DNA of 64,000 nucleotides from Pseudomonadota bacterium (lineage in GTDB: Bacteria; Pseudomonadota; Alphaproteobacteria; Micavibrionales; Micavibrionaceae), in the NCBI GenBank assembly GCA_029558635.1, contig JAKQEE010000070.1, forward strand, positions 206,206 through 270,205. Direction: 5' to 3'. How positions within the stretch are numbered: the stretch's first letter is position 1; every line of letters begins with the position of its first letter. Shown here piece after piece: positions 1 through 8,842 of the stretch. Below the pieces are notes generated by a model. That model did no database searches. It worked only from the letters and a program-made list of their open reading frames with translations, and was not told the DNA's origin. The position numbers were made by a program, and so were the translations under genes.

Positions 1-466
1 CCTCGACAACATATTGGCGGATGGTCGATACATGATCTATTTCCTCGGGGATCATGCCATTAAACGTGACACCGGTTTCCTGTCCGGCAAAACTAATAAT
101 GCCTTGGCCTGTCAGAACCGGTGACGCTTGTACATCCGGCAATGTATTCAGATAGGAGAGTGTTTTCTGATACCCCCTGATGCCGCGTGTTTCCGTTACG
201 GGTTTGACGCCAGAAATCGCCACGGCGCTCTCATCCCCATAAAGCTTTTCAAGCGGCTGGACGCGCGGGTCGCGAAATTCATCCGAGATGGTGATATGCG
301 GAGAATTGTCAATCAGGCGGCGGATAAAATCGTTTTCCGAACCCTGCATGATCGACGAGATCGCGAGGAAAAAGGCAACACCCAAGACAATGCCCGTCAG
401 CGAGACCAAGCTCTGGCGTTTTCTGGCCAGCAAGTGTTTGAGCGCAATAAAAATCAGGAGGCGCAT
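1..466 (-). CDS. ABC transporter permease, MacB/FtsX type (partial)
   Basis: The ATG is read leftwards from 466 and the reading frame stays open to the window edge, so only about 155 N-terminal residues are visible. A short basic N-terminus (MRLLIFIALKHLLARKRQ) is followed by one hydrophobic segment at about residues 19-40 and then a soluble region with the character of the periplasmic MacB core domain. This layout is that of MacB/LolE-type permeases. The start overlaps the stop of the upstream adaptor gene by one base (TAATG), so the two are translationally coupled and probably form one exporter. The cargo cannot be told from sequence. The ATPase should lie beyond the left edge. Confidence 0.8.
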   Translation of the reverse strand, partial: MRLLIFIALKHLLARKRQSLVSLTGIVLGVAFFLAISSIMQGSENDFIRRLIDNSPHITISDEFRDPRVQPLEKLYGDESAVAISGVKPVTETRGIRGYQKTLSYLNTLPDVQASPVLTGQGIISFAGQETGVTFNGMIPEEIDHVSTIRQYVVE

Positions 467-1473
467 TATTTCACCCGTATACGGTCGCCGTCTTTCAGCG
501 CGGGGTTGAAGGGGCTAACCACCTTATCCCCTTCCCCTATTCCATCCTTGATTTGGGCGGCATCTTTGCCTTCGATGCCCAATGTGACTTTTTGCAATTT
601 GATCTGGCCGTTTTCGACTTTTTGCACTTCACTTTTTCCACCGATGGTTTTCAAAGGCAAAAGGAGCGCGCTGTCGGTTTCCTCAAAGATAATATTGGTT
701 TCGGCGGTCATGCCGATCATCAATGGTGGATCGTTTTCCATGCCGATCCGCACACGGTAAGACCGTGAAACGGAATCTCCCTTGGGCGTGATGGCAATCA
801 CCTTACCCTCGAATGTCTGGTCGGGGAAAGCGTCAGCCTGAATCATAACTTTCTGACCGGTTTTGACGTGGACAATATCCTCTTCATCGACTTCGGCGCT
901 AATCCTGAGCGGTGCGTTGTCGGAAGAAAGTGTGAACACCGGATCGCCACTGGCGGTGATAACCTCACCCACTTCCCCGTCGCGACGGATAATGGTGGCG
1001 TCCTCGGGAGCGTAGAGCTTCAGATAATCGCGTTGGGCTTCGGCCTGTTTCAGGGCCGCTTGTGCTGTGGCCAGTGCAGCCATGGCCTGATCGTGCGCTT
1101 CGGGAGAGATGAATTTGCGTTTGACAAGTTGGTCTTTGCGGTCGAGTTCTTTTTGTGCGAGGTCCACTTGAGCCTGCAACTGTTCGATGGTTGCGGCATA
1201 ATCGGCATCCTCGAACGTCGCCAGCACATCGCCTTTTTTGACTCTTTGCCCTTCATCGGCCTTCAGCTCCGTCAGGCGCGCCGTCATTTTCGGAGAGAGA
1301 GAAATCATCACGGTCGGTTCGACCGTGCCGGTGGCGTAAACGGCATTGATTGCCGGACCACGGTGAAGGGACACGGCTTCGACCGCGCGGGGGACGGCCT
1401 TGCCATATCCCCACCAGCTTGCGGCTCCCAACAGAGCCACGCCAACAATCATCCATCCGGTTTTTATATTCAT
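466..1473 (-). CDS. HlyD/MacA-like periplasmic adaptor subunit
   Basis: A 335-residue protein with an N-terminal membrane anchor (about residues 8-25), a lipoyl/beta-barrel half, a coiled-coil hairpin (about 95-150, rich in Gln, Ala and Lys), the second lipoyl half and a beta-barrel, the order found in RND and MacA-type membrane fusion proteins. It probably links an inner-membrane ABC permease to an outer-membrane duct. The ATG at 1473 is preferred over the TTG two codons upstream. Its stop overlaps the start of the permease gene, which supports one tripartite efflux or secretion system. The substrate is unknown. Confidence 0.85.
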   Translation of the reverse strand: MNIKTGWMIVGVALLGAASWWGYGKAVPRAVEAVSLHRGPAINAVYATGTVEPTVMISLSPKMTARLTELKADEGQRVKKGDVLATFEDADYAATIEQLQAQVDLAQKELDRKDQLVKRKFISPEAHDQAMAALATAQAALKQAEAQRDYLKLYAPEDATIIRRDGEVGEVITASGDPVFTLSSDNAPLRISAEVDEEDIVHVKTGQKVMIQADAFPDQTFEGKVIAITPKGDSVSRSYRVRIGMENDPPLMIGMTAETNIIFEETDSALLLPLKTIGGKSEVQKVENGQIKLQKVTLGIEGKDAAQIKDGIGEGDKVVSPFNPALKDGDRIRVK

Positions 1474-1585
1474 CTTCAAAATCTTATCTTTTATTTCCCC
1501 GATATCATAGAACGTATTTCCGGTTTAATATCCCCCGTCCACGACATTTTTTCCGGATATTTGCCTTTTTCCGGCAAGAGTATTA

Positions 1586-1604
1586 GGTTGGCTTTATTCC
1601 AACC
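1586..1604 (+). promoter_or_regulatory. Small hairpin just upstream of a Shine-Dalgarno site
   Basis: A perfect six-base stem (GGTTGG / CCAACC) with a seven-base loop ends two bases before an AAGGAGG ribosome-binding site at 1606-1612. It lies in the untranslated leader of the small exported protein that starts at 1618. It could modulate translation or mRNA stability. The function is inferred from position only. Confidence 0.3.
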
Positions 1605-1617
1605 CAAGGAGGTTGCT

Positions 1618-1947
1618 ATGCTTCGCTCTCCCCGTATTGCCGCTTTTCTGGTTGCGACGACAACAGGTCTTTTAGGTGCAAATTTTGCTGCGGCCCATGA
1701 CCGCGGATGGGATCGTTATGGCCGGCACGATCATGATCGCCACCTGACCCATCCTCCACGGCTGGACCGCGGGATTGATCCGCGCGTACTGATGGTTCCC
1801 CGCGATTATTACGTTCTGCCACCTCCCCCGCCTGTCTATTATCAAGACTACAGGTATTACGGACCGCCGCCGACATACTACGGGCCAACCGCACCTTTGT
1901 GCTTTGAAATCCGCAAAAAAGACTACACGATCCATTATTGTCCTTGA
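1618..1947 (+). CDS. Small exported Tyr/Pro/His-rich protein
   Basis: This 109-residue protein has a clear signal peptide (basic start, hydrophobic stretch, cleavage near AHA at about residue 25). The mature part is rich in Asp, Arg, His, Tyr and Pro, including a PPPPP run and several Tyr-Tyr pairs, and ends in a region with two cysteines. The ATG follows a strong AAGGAGG site, so the much longer upstream reading frame is rejected. It resembles other short Tyr-rich periplasmic proteins of alphaproteobacteria, such as the RcnB-like one at 28770-29174, but has no clear RcnB tail. Metal binding is possible; the function is unknown. Confidence 0.6.
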   Translation: MLRSPRIAAFLVATTTGLLGANFAAAHDRGWDRYGRHDHDRHLTHPPRLDRGIDPRVLMVPRDYYVLPPPPPVYYQDYRYYGPPPTYYGPTAPLCFEIRKKDYTIHYCP

Positions 1948-2096
1948 TCGCGCTTTTTGGGCTTGCATTTTGCGGGGGGGAGATGTACAAAACCTGTCAT
2001 CTCCCCTTTATCGTCAGTATCGTCCAAACGCCCCGCGCGTTACGACCTACTGGCCGGACGAAGCGTTGGGGTTTATAAAGATAAGGATTTTATATT

Positions 2097-2294
2097 ATGG
2101 CAAAAGTTGCCCCTCTGGAATTTTTGAAGCAGGTCAAGATCGAAGCCAAGAAAGTGATTTGGCCCAACCGTCAGGAAACGGTGTCGAGTACCATTGCGGT
2201 CTTCGTCATGGTGGTTATTGCTTCGGTTTTTCTGTTTTTCGCCGATCAGGTGATGGGGTTTGTCGTCCGCCTTATTCTGGGGCTTGGGAACTAG
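2097..2294 (+). CDS. secE: Preprotein translocase subunit SecE
   Basis: A 65-residue single-spanning SecE of the short bacterial type. It has an amphipathic N-terminal helix, the conserved 'E..K..WP.R.E' stretch (residues about 15-25, EAKKVIWPNRQE) and one transmembrane helix (about 33-60). It stabilises SecY in the SecYEG channel. nusG follows after 26 bases, the classic secE-nusG pair. No tRNA-Trp or tuf gene is seen upstream, where many bacteria carry them. Confidence 0.95.
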   Translation: MAKVAPLEFLKQVKIEAKKVIWPNRQETVSSTIAVFVMVVIASVFLFFADQVMGFVVRLILGLGN

Positions 2295-2320
2295 GTTTTT
2301 AAAAGAAAAGGGAAGTGAAA

Positions 2321-2854
2321 ATGGCTGCACGTTGGTATGTTTTGCATGTGTATTCCGGTTTTGAAGGCAAGGTCGCCGAGGCGATCCGCGACAAAGCCAA
2401 GAAACAAGGTCTTGAGGACCGGATCGAGGATATTCTGATCCCGACCGAAGAAGTCGTTGAAATCAAACGCGGTCAGCGCATTAACTCCGAACAGAAAATC
2501 TTCCCGGGCTATGTATTGGCCAAGATGGACCTGTCGGACGATGTCTGGCACATGGTCAAGAACACCCCGAAAGTGACGGGATTCTTGGGCGCGGGCAATA
2601 AACCGTCTCCGGTGAGCGAAAAAGAGGCTGCGCGTCTGATGACCCAGCTTAAAGAGGGCATCGAGAAACCGCGTTCGGCGATCACCTTCGACATCGGCGA
2701 GAAGGTCAAAGTCATGGAAGGGCCGTTTGCCTCGTTCGAGGGTATGGTCGAAGAGATCGACGACGACAAGGGCAAACTCAAAGTATCCGTGTCGATCTTT
2801 GGTCGTGCGACGCCTGTCGAGCTGGAATACGCTCAGGTCGAAAAAGTCGCGTAA
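2321..2854 (+). CDS. nusG: Transcription termination/antitermination protein NusG
   Basis: A 177-residue NusG. The N-terminal NGN domain (AARWYVLHVYSGFE start, then FPGYVLAKM and the T(P)KVTGFLG stretch) is followed by a C-terminal KOW domain (about residues 125-160, 'GEKVKVMEGPFASFEGMVEEID'). NusG binds RNA polymerase and links it to Rho or ribosomal S10. The ATG at 2321 has an AAGGGAAG site seven bases upstream and is preferred over the GTG at 2315. Confidence 0.96.
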   Translation: MAARWYVLHVYSGFEGKVAEAIRDKAKKQGLEDRIEDILIPTEEVVEIKRGQRINSEQKIFPGYVLAKMDLSDDVWHMVKNTPKVTGFLGAGNKPSPVSEKEAARLMTQLKEGIEKPRSAITFDIGEKVKVMEGPFASFEGMVEEIDDDKGKLKVSVSIFGRATPVELEYAQVEKVA

Positions 2855-2890
2855 TTTCATCAATTTTTCCTATATTTTGGCCGATTTCCC

Positions 2891-2919
2891 TTGCATCAGC
2901 AGGGGAAATTCCTTATAAA
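2891..2919 (+). promoter_or_regulatory. Possible sigma-70-like promoter upstream of rplK
   Basis: TTGCAT (2891-2896) and TATAAA (2914-2919) are separated by exactly 17 bases in the 168-base gap between nusG and rplK. Downstream, the leader contains two small GC-rich hairpins before the rplK ribosome-binding site, which is where L1 autogenous control of an L11 operon would be expected. The assignment rests on sequence match alone. Confidence 0.45.
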
Positions 2920-3022
2920 ACCCCCAGTTTGTGGGAGGTTGTCGGTCAAATTCCGCCTTTTTTCGGAGCCAGATCGAGCCGCACCACGCCCCTTCAACTT
3001 TTAACAAAGGAAGGTTTGTATC

Positions 3023-3457
3023 ATGGCCAAGAAGATTAAAGGCTATATCAAGCTGCAGGTTGCCGCAGGTAGCGCTAACCCCTCTCCACCGATTGGTCCG
3101 GCTTTGGGTCAACACGGTGTCAACATCATGGAATTCTGTAAGGGCTTTAACGCCAAAACTGAATCCATGGAAAAAGGAATGCCGATCCCTGTCGTCATTA
3201 CCGTTTTCGAAGACCGTTCTTTCACTTTCATTATGAAGACACCTCCGGTGACTTACTTCATCAAGAAAGCTGCGAAGATTCAAAAAGCTTCCCAGACTCC
3301 TGGCAAAAACGGTTTCGTTGCGAAAATCACCAAGAAACAGGTCGAAGAAATCGCCAACCAGAAAATGCAAGACCTGAACGCGAATGACGTTGCTGGCGCT
3401 ATGCTGATGGTTGAAGGTTCTGCCCGTTCCATGGGTATCGAAGTGGTGGAGGGTTAA
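3023..3457 (+). CDS. rplK: 50S ribosomal protein L11
   Basis: A 144-residue L11, full length. The N-terminal domain contains '[23 protein letters not shown]' features (the proline-rich hinge and GPALGQ motif), and the C-terminal domain binds 23S rRNA at the GTPase-associated centre. A strong AAGGAAGG site precedes the ATG. rplA follows with one base between stop and start. Confidence 0.97.
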   Translation: MAKKIKGYIKLQVAAGSANPSPPIGPALGQHGVNIMEFCKGFNAKTESMEKGMPIPVVITVFEDRSFTFIMKTPPVTYFIKKAAKIQKASQTPGKNGFVAKITKKQVEEIANQKMQDLNANDVAGAMLMVEGSARSMGIEVVEG

Positions 3458-3458
3458 G

Positions 3459-4160
3459 ATGGCGCTTTCCAAGAAAACCAAAAAAGTAAATGCTCTGGTT
3501 GACCGTGCAAAATTCTATACGGTTGAAGATGCTGTTGCGATCCTGATCGAAGCCGCGAAAGAGCGCAAGTTTGCAGAGACCATCGAAATTGCGATGAACC
3601 TCGGCGTTGATCCGAAACAAAACGACCAAGTCGTTCGTGGCGTGACTGAGCTTCCACACGGAACCGGTGCGACTGTTCGCGTGGCTGTGTTCGCCAAAGG
3701 CCCGAAAGCCGAAGAAGCGAAAAAGGCCGGTGCGGATATCGTTGGTGCTGAAGAGCTCGCTGACGAAGTGGCCAAAGGCGTTATCAATTTCGACCGCTGT
3801 ATCGCTACTCCGGACATGATGCCTTTGATGGCGAAACTCGGTAAAGTGCTCGGTCCTCGCGGATTGATGCCGAACCCGAAACTCGGAACCGTTACGATGG
3901 ATGTGGCCAAGGCTGTTGAATCGTCCAAAGGCGGTGCTGTCGAGTTCCGTGCCGAAAAAGCCGGTATCGTTCACGCCCGCGTTGGCAAGGCCACGTTCAA
4001 TGCCAAACAACTGGCCGAGAACATCCGCTCGTTCGTGGCTGCTATCAACCGTGCGAAACCTGCGGGAGCCAAAGGCGCTTACATCAAGAAAGTGTCGTTG
4101 TCGTCCACGATGGGTCCGGGTCTCAAGATCGACCTCGCGAACCTCAACGAAGCTGCGTAA
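3459..4160 (+). CDS. rplA: 50S ribosomal protein L1
   Basis: A 233-residue L1 with the typical 'MPNPK.GTVT' loop ([12 protein letters not shown]) and '[10 protein letters not shown]' motif in domain II. It forms the L1 stalk at the ribosomal E site and is usually the autogenous translational repressor of the L11 operon. The start is the ATG right after the rplK stop, and the longer frame that begins inside rplK is not used. A strong terminator follows, so rplJ and rplL are not part of this transcript. Confidence 0.96.
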   Translation: MALSKKTKKVNALVDRAKFYTVEDAVAILIEAAKERKFAETIEIAMNLGVDPKQNDQVVRGVTELPHGTGATVRVAVFAKGPKAEEAKKAGADIVGAEELADEVAKGVINFDRCIATPDMMPLMAKLGKVLGPRGLMPNPKLGTVTMDVAKAVESSKGGAVEFRAEKAGIVHARVGKATFNAKQLAENIRSFVAAINRAKPAGAKGAYIKKVSLSSTMGPGLKIDLANLNEAA

Positions 4161-4182
4161 TCAGTTTCACTCTACAAAATTC

Positions 4183-4212
4183 AAAAGCCCCGCAGCAATG
4201 TGGGGCTTTTTT
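4183..4212 (+). terminator. Rho-independent terminator after rplA
   Basis: Nine-base arms AAAAGCCCC and GGGGCTTTT enclose a ten-base loop and run into six T residues. It ends the secE-nusG-rplK-rplA series before trpB. Confidence 0.85.
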
Positions 4213-4252
4213 CGTTGTGGAATCCATGCGCTGATAATGCTACATCAAAGAG

Positions 4253-5452
4253 ATGCAAAAACTGACCAATCAAGACACCGGATTTTTTGGGGAGTATGGA
4301 GGAACGTACTCGCCCGAGGCGTTGATGCCTATTCTCGAGGAGTTGCGCGTTGCGTTCCGGTCTGCCGAGGCCGACCCCGATTTTATGCGCGGGTTTTCAG
4401 ACGTCATGCGTGATTGGGGCGGGCGACCTACTCCGCTTTATCATGCCGAAAATTTGTCCCGCGAATATGGCGCGTCTATTTATTTGAAGCGCGAAGATCT
4501 GATGCATGGTGGGGCGCACAAGACCAATAACGCGGTCGGGCAAGTGTTGCTCGCCAAGCGCATGGGCAAGACGCGGATTATTGCCGAAACGGGCGCGGGG
4601 CAGCATGGTGTGGCCACCGCAATGGCGTGTGCGAAATTTAATATGCCCTGCACGGTTTACATGGGCGCGGTGGATGTCGCGCGGCAAGCACCCAATGTCG
4701 AGCGGATGAAATTATTGGGTGCGGAAGTTGTTGCGGTCGAGAGCGGTGGAAAGACACTGAAAGATGCGATCAATGACGCCATGCGCGACTGGATTGCGTC
4801 GTGCGATACGACCCATTATGTGATCGGCACGGTTGCGGGGCCGCACCCGTTTCCGACGATGGTGAAATTCTTTCAGGAAATCATTGGCCGTGAGGCACGC
4901 GAGCAATGTCTCTCGCAGATCGGGCGGTTGCCGGATTATGCACTGGCTTGTGTCGGTGGCGGATCGAACGCCATCGGGTTGTTCAGCGGATTTATAAATG
5001 ACTCGTCCGTGAAATTGATCGGTGTCGAGCCTGCGGGTCATGGACTTGAAACAGATAAGCACGGCGCGGTTCTTTGTAAAGGGACGGTTGCCGTTCTTCA
5101 CGGCATGAAAACGCTGGGCCTTCAGGATGAAGACGGACAGATTTTTGAAACTCATTCGATTTCTGCGGGGCTTGATTATCCATTGATCGGGCCGGAACAT
5201 GCCTATTTGCGCGACTCAGGCCGCGCGTCTTATGTTGCGGTAACAGACGATGATGCGGTACGGGCGTTTCATATTCTTTCAAAACATGAAGGAATTATTC
5301 CGGCACTTGAGTCTTCGCACGCTATTTCCTATGCGTTAAAACTGGCTCAGGAAAAACCGGGTTCAACCATTCTGGTCAATCTGTCGGGCCGTGGGGACAA
5401 GGACCTTGCTCATGTTCGCTCTTATGTGGAGGAACACAATGTCACGATATAA
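4253..5452 (+). CDS. trpB: Tryptophan synthase beta chain
   Basis: A 399-residue TrpB that condenses indole and serine to tryptophan with pyridoxal phosphate. The PLP-lysine motif is seen in [16 protein letters not shown] (Lys about residue 93), and the phosphate-binding loop in [10 protein letters not shown] (about 236). The 'ETGAGQHG' motif is intact. It overlaps the start of trpA by 14 bases, the usual coupling. The ribosome-binding site is weak (AAAGAG touching the ATG). Its place directly after rplA is unusual, and no trpF is seen next to it. Confidence 0.97.
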   Translation: MQKLTNQDTGFFGEYGGTYSPEALMPILEELRVAFRSAEADPDFMRGFSDVMRDWGGRPTPLYHAENLSREYGASIYLKREDLMHGGAHKTNNAVGQVLLAKRMGKTRIIAETGAGQHGVATAMACAKFNMPCTVYMGAVDVARQAPNVERMKLLGAEVVAVESGGKTLKDAINDAMRDWIASCDTTHYVIGTVAGPHPFPTMVKFFQEIIGREAREQCLSQIGRLPDYALACVGGGSNAIGLFSGFINDSSVKLIGVEPAGHGLETDKHGAVLCKGTVAVLHGMKTLGLQDEDGQIFETHSISAGLDYPLIGPEHAYLRDSGRASYVAVTDDDAVRAFHILSKHEGIIPALESSHAISYALKLAQEKPGSTILVNLSGRGDKDLAHVRSYVEEHNVTI

Positions 5453-6221
5453 ATTTATTTCTGACAAAATCGCGGGCGGCGGTCATATTTATATGCCTTA
5501 TGTGTTGCTCGGTTATCCCGATCTTGAAACATCTTTTGCCGTTGCGAAAACATTGATCGAAAGCGGCGTTCACGGTCTTGAAATAGGTTTTCCGTTTCGT
5601 GATCCTGCGGCAGACGGCCCGGTGATTGAAAAGGCCGGAAACATCGCGATTGATAACGGGTTTAAGGTGAATGACGGTTTTGCACTCATTAAAAAAATCC
5701 GTGCGTTGTCGAATGATATTCCGCTCACTCTGATGCTTTATTATAATATGGTGTTGGCGCGTGGCATTGATAAATTCTTTGCCGACTGTAAAGACGCAGG
5801 GGTTGATGGCGTTCTGATCCCCGATATGCCACCCGAACGCGCGGATACGGTTCTGGATGCTGCCCGTGCCAATGATGTTGATCTTGTTTTTATTGCCGCG
5901 CCCACCACCACTGCGGAACGGATGGATTTGATTGCGTCTGTTGCGGGCGGGTTTATTTATGTGGTTACGCGGATGGGCATTACGGGCACAAGCGAACATT
6001 ATTCCGATAAACTCGCGGCGCTTTTCTCTCTTATCAAATCCAAAACCGACCTTCCGGCGATTGCGGGCTTTGGGGTTTCGACGCCTGAACAGGCGCAAAA
6101 AATGATTGCGGCGGGGGCTGACGGGGTTATCACAGGATCGAAAATCGTTGAAATGACGACCCAAAACCCGGACCTGATTTCTATTCACACCCAAGATATG
6201 GTCAAAGCGGTTAAAGGCTAG
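5439..6221 (+). CDS. trpA: Tryptophan synthase alpha chain
   Basis: A 260-residue (beta/alpha)8 barrel that cleaves indole-3-glycerol phosphate to indole and glyceraldehyde-3-phosphate. Catalytic motifs are present: [17 protein letters not shown] (active-site Glu near residue 44) and [10 protein letters not shown] (active-site Asp near residue 125), with the phosphate-binding 'GFGVSTPEQ' near the C-terminus. The start lies inside the 3' end of trpB behind a GGAGGAA site, which supports the ATG at 5439. Confidence 0.96.
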   Translation: MSRYKFISDKIAGGGHIYMPYVLLGYPDLETSFAVAKTLIESGVHGLEIGFPFRDPAADGPVIEKAGNIAIDNGFKVNDGFALIKKIRALSNDIPLTLMLYYNMVLARGIDKFFADCKDAGVDGVLIPDMPPERADTVLDAARANDVDLVFIAAPTTTAERMDLIASVAGGFIYVVTRMGITGTSEHYSDKLAALFSLIKSKTDLPAIAGFGVSTPEQAQKMIAAGADGVITGSKIVEMTTQNPDLISIHTQDMVKAVKG

Positions 6222-6253
6222 AAATCCGCCTGTTTTTCGCCTATCTTACCCCT

Positions 6254-8056
6254 ATGCCGATCAGACATTTACCCGATCATTTGGTCAACCAGATCGCCGC
6301 CGGTGAGGTGGTCGAGCGTCCTGCGGCTGCCGTCAAGGAACTTGTCGAAAATTCGATTGATGCAGGGGCAACGCGCATTGAGGTTGATCTGAGCGACGGC
6401 GGTAAAGACTTGATGATTGTTCGTGACAATGGATGCGGGATGGGGCGCGAAGATTTGATCGCGTCGCTTGACCGTCATGCAACATCGAAACTCCCCGACG
6501 ACGATTTATGGGCCATTCATTATCTGGGGTTTCGCGGCGAGGCGTTGCCGTCGATTGCCTCGGTTTCCAGACTCAAAATTTCCACCCGTGTGCGGGGAAG
6601 CGACGCTTTCGAGATAGAAGTTGTTGACGGTGTTAAATCTTCCGTTCGACCTTCTTCCCAGATGGAAGGAACATCGGTCGAAGTTCGCGATCTGTTTTAT
6701 TCCACACCTGCACGGTTAAAGTTTCTCAAAACATCGGCCACGGAATATGCGGCGGTCAAGGAGATGCTCCAGCGTCTGGCGATGGTCAATCCATTGGTTG
6801 CATTTCGTTTGACGCATAACGGTTTCGTGTCTTTTCATTATCCGGTTTTAACCGATGACGCCTTCGCACAAACCGAGGCGCGGATGCGCGATATTATGGG
6901 GGCGGACTTTATTGGCAACTCCCTGATCCTTGATGCAGAACGCGGTGGCGTTCGTTTGACGGGGCGGATAGCGCGGCCCACACACAATGTCGGGACGGCG
7001 GTAAAACAGTTTCTCTTCGTCAATGGTCGCGCGGTGCGGGACAAACAGCTTCTGGGTGCGGTGCGGGCCGGATTTATGGATGTGTTGGCCAAGGACCGTT
7101 ATCCGGTTGTGGCGCTCTTTCTTGATGTTCCCGCCGAACAGGTTGATGTCAACGTCCATCCGGCCAAAGCCGAGGTGAGGTTTCAAGATGCGGCGCTGAT
7201 CCGCGGGTTGATTGTGAGCGGTATTCGTCATGCGCTCCACGCGCAAGATGTGAAACCTGTGACGTCTTTGACAGATCATTTGATGAAACGGATGGAAAGT
7301 CCTGTTCAAAATTCTTTTTCGCCGCGTGCTTATCTGACTCCCTATTCCTCCCCTTCACCGTCTTATTCCGGCGTACTGGCCGAACATGTTTATAATGCGT
7401 ATGCCCCACAATCTTCTATGGAATTTGCGCCGTCCGCACGGTTCGACGCCCCGCTGGAAGAGGAAGTTGTTTCCCATCCGTTGGGGTCGGCACGGGCGCA
7501 AATCCATGAAAACTACATCATTGCGCAAACCGAAACGGGAATGGTGATTGTCGATCAGCATGCGGCGCATGAACGGTTGACCTATGAACGCTTTAAGTCT
7601 CAAGTGGCGGAAAACGGCATTGAAAGTCAGGCTTTTCTGACGCCTGAAATCGTATCTATGGATGATACGGATTGCGCGCGGTTGCTGGAGCAATCCGAGC
7701 TGTTTTCAAAGTCGGGGCTTGAGATCGAGGCGTTTGGCGCGGGTGCGGTGGCTGTGCGGGCGGTTCCCGCGTTGCTTGCGGGACGTGTATCGTTGCCGGA
7801 GCTTTTACAAAGTCTTGCGGATGATCTGCGCGATCATGACAAAGCGACGGGATTGGAAGAGAAACTCAATGAAGTTCTTTCGACCATGGCGTGTCACGGG
7901 TCGGTGCGGTCTGGGCGGCGATTGACCGTGCCGGAAATGAATGCGCTGCTCCGCGATATGGAGCAAACACCGATGTCTGGACAATGCAACCATGGGCGGC
8001 CGACCTTTGTTGCGCTATCTTTGGCCGACATTGAAAAACTTTTCGGAAGGACGTGA
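6254..8056 (+). CDS. mutL: DNA mismatch repair protein MutL
   Basis: A 600-residue MutL. The N-terminal GHKL ATPase has ELVENSIDAGA (motif I), DNGCGM (motif II) and FRGEALPSIASV (motif III). After a low-complexity linker (about 340-400), the C-terminal domain carries DQHAAHERLTYE, which matches the DQHA(X)2E(X)4E metal-binding motif of endonuclease-active MutL. It is therefore expected to nick DNA itself, as in bacteria without MutH. It follows trpA by 32 bases. Confidence 0.95.
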   Translation: MPIRHLPDHLVNQIAAGEVVERPAAAVKELVENSIDAGATRIEVDLSDGGKDLMIVRDNGCGMGREDLIASLDRHATSKLPDDDLWAIHYLGFRGEALPSIASVSRLKISTRVRGSDAFEIEVVDGVKSSVRPSSQMEGTSVEVRDLFYSTPARLKFLKTSATEYAAVKEMLQRLAMVNPLVAFRLTHNGFVSFHYPVLTDDAFAQTEARMRDIMGADFIGNSLILDAERGGVRLTGRIARPTHNVGTAVKQFLFVNGRAVRDKQLLGAVRAGFMDVLAKDRYPVVALFLDVPAEQVDVNVHPAKAEVRFQDAALIRGLIVSGIRHALHAQDVKPVTSLTDHLMKRMESPVQNSFSPRAYLTPYSSPSPSYSGVLAEHVYNAYAPQSSMEFAPSARFDAPLEEEVVSHPLGSARAQIHENYIIAQTETGMVIVDQHAAHERLTYERFKSQVAENGIESQAFLTPEIVSMDDTDCARLLEQSELFSKSGLEIEAFGAGAVAVRAVPALLAGRVSLPELLQSLADDLRDHDKATGLEEKLNEVLSTMACHGSVRSGRRLTVPEMNALLRDMEQTPMSGQCNHGRPTFVALSLADIEKLFGRT

Positions 8057-8058
8057 AG

Positions 8059-8559
8059 ATGACCGATAAAAACAAGAATTATATTCTCTACATTTCCTTG
8101 CTGATCGGGGTGGTGTCGGGGTGCATGCCGCATATGACGATGCAAACCGTTTCGGCGGTGGTGGTTTTTGTGGCGCTGATTCTGGCTTATTTTATCCGCT
8201 CGCGAGAAGAAGAGGATCATCTGGTCTGGCATCATGCGACTTTTGTGATCCGTACCATCTGGATTTGGTCGTTGTTTATTGTGATCGGGATGGTCGGCGC
8301 GGGATTTACCGTGCAAATGACCGCGGATATGAGCGCCATCGATGCCTTGACGGCACGGATTATGGAGGGAATGGTCCCTAGCGAGTATGATATTGAGGCG
8401 TCCACACAGGCCTATCTCAATACCAATTACAATCTGATCCTGACGACAACAATTGCGTGGCTGGCTCCGGCGCAGGTGTACGCGCTGTGGCGGGTGTATA
8501 AGGGATTGTCGCGGGCCAAGGACGGTTACCGCGTGCAGAATCTACGCGGCTGGTTTTAA
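8059..8559 (+). CDS. Small integral membrane protein of unknown function
   Basis: A 166-residue protein with about four hydrophobic segments (about 8-25, 28-48, 68-92 and 125-150). I do not recognise a named family with confidence; the general layout is like DUF4870-type or similar small inner-membrane proteins. The ATG at 8059 is preferred over the GTG at 8053 because GGAAGGA (8045-8051) is well spaced from it. The start touches the mutL stop, so it is probably co-transcribed with mutL. Confidence 0.7.
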   Translation: MTDKNKNYILYISLLIGVVSGCMPHMTMQTVSAVVVFVALILAYFIRSREEEDHLVWHHATFVIRTIWIWSLFIVIGMVGAGFTVQMTADMSAIDALTARIMEGMVPSEYDIEASTQAYLNTNYNLILTTTIAWLAPAQVYALWRVYKGLSRAKDGYRVQNLRGWF

Positions 8560-8641
8560 GTTTCTGCTTCTTTACAGCCCCAACCTCTTGACATAATTAT
8601 TTTTCAGTTGTAGTTTGGGGATAGCGGAAAGAAGAATTAAA

Positions 8642-8842
8642 ATGGACACAGATCCTTACACTTTTTCATACAATATAGTCAGTGGCAGATCGGATTGTGG
8701 AATGACCAGCGACGGAATCCGGTGGCTTAGAGATAAATATAATCAATCGACCCAAAGAAATGATAAACAGAGTATGGATGCCGTTCGGGAGGTGTTGTCA
8801 CACTTTGTTTCGCCTGAATCCTATCCGTGGATCAAGCCTTAA
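8642..8842 (+). CDS. Short hypothetical protein
   Basis: A 66-residue soluble reading frame (start MDTDPYTFSYN) behind a purine-rich stretch (CGGAAAGAAGAA). It contains a Ser/Gly/Arg-rich turn, a charged middle and a C-terminal 'VSPESYPWI' stretch. There is no known domain that I recognise. It ends 11 bases past the end of the convergent ribF gene. It may be a real small gene or a chance frame. Confidence 0.4.
   Translation: MDTDPYTFSYNIVSGRSDCGMTSDGIRWLRDKYNQSTQRNDKQSMDAVREVLSHFVSPESYPWIKP

Noticed and set aside
868..1617. Long N-terminal extension of the small exported protein
   Set aside because: It is antisense to the adaptor gene; the strong ribosome-binding site and signal peptide place the start at 1618.
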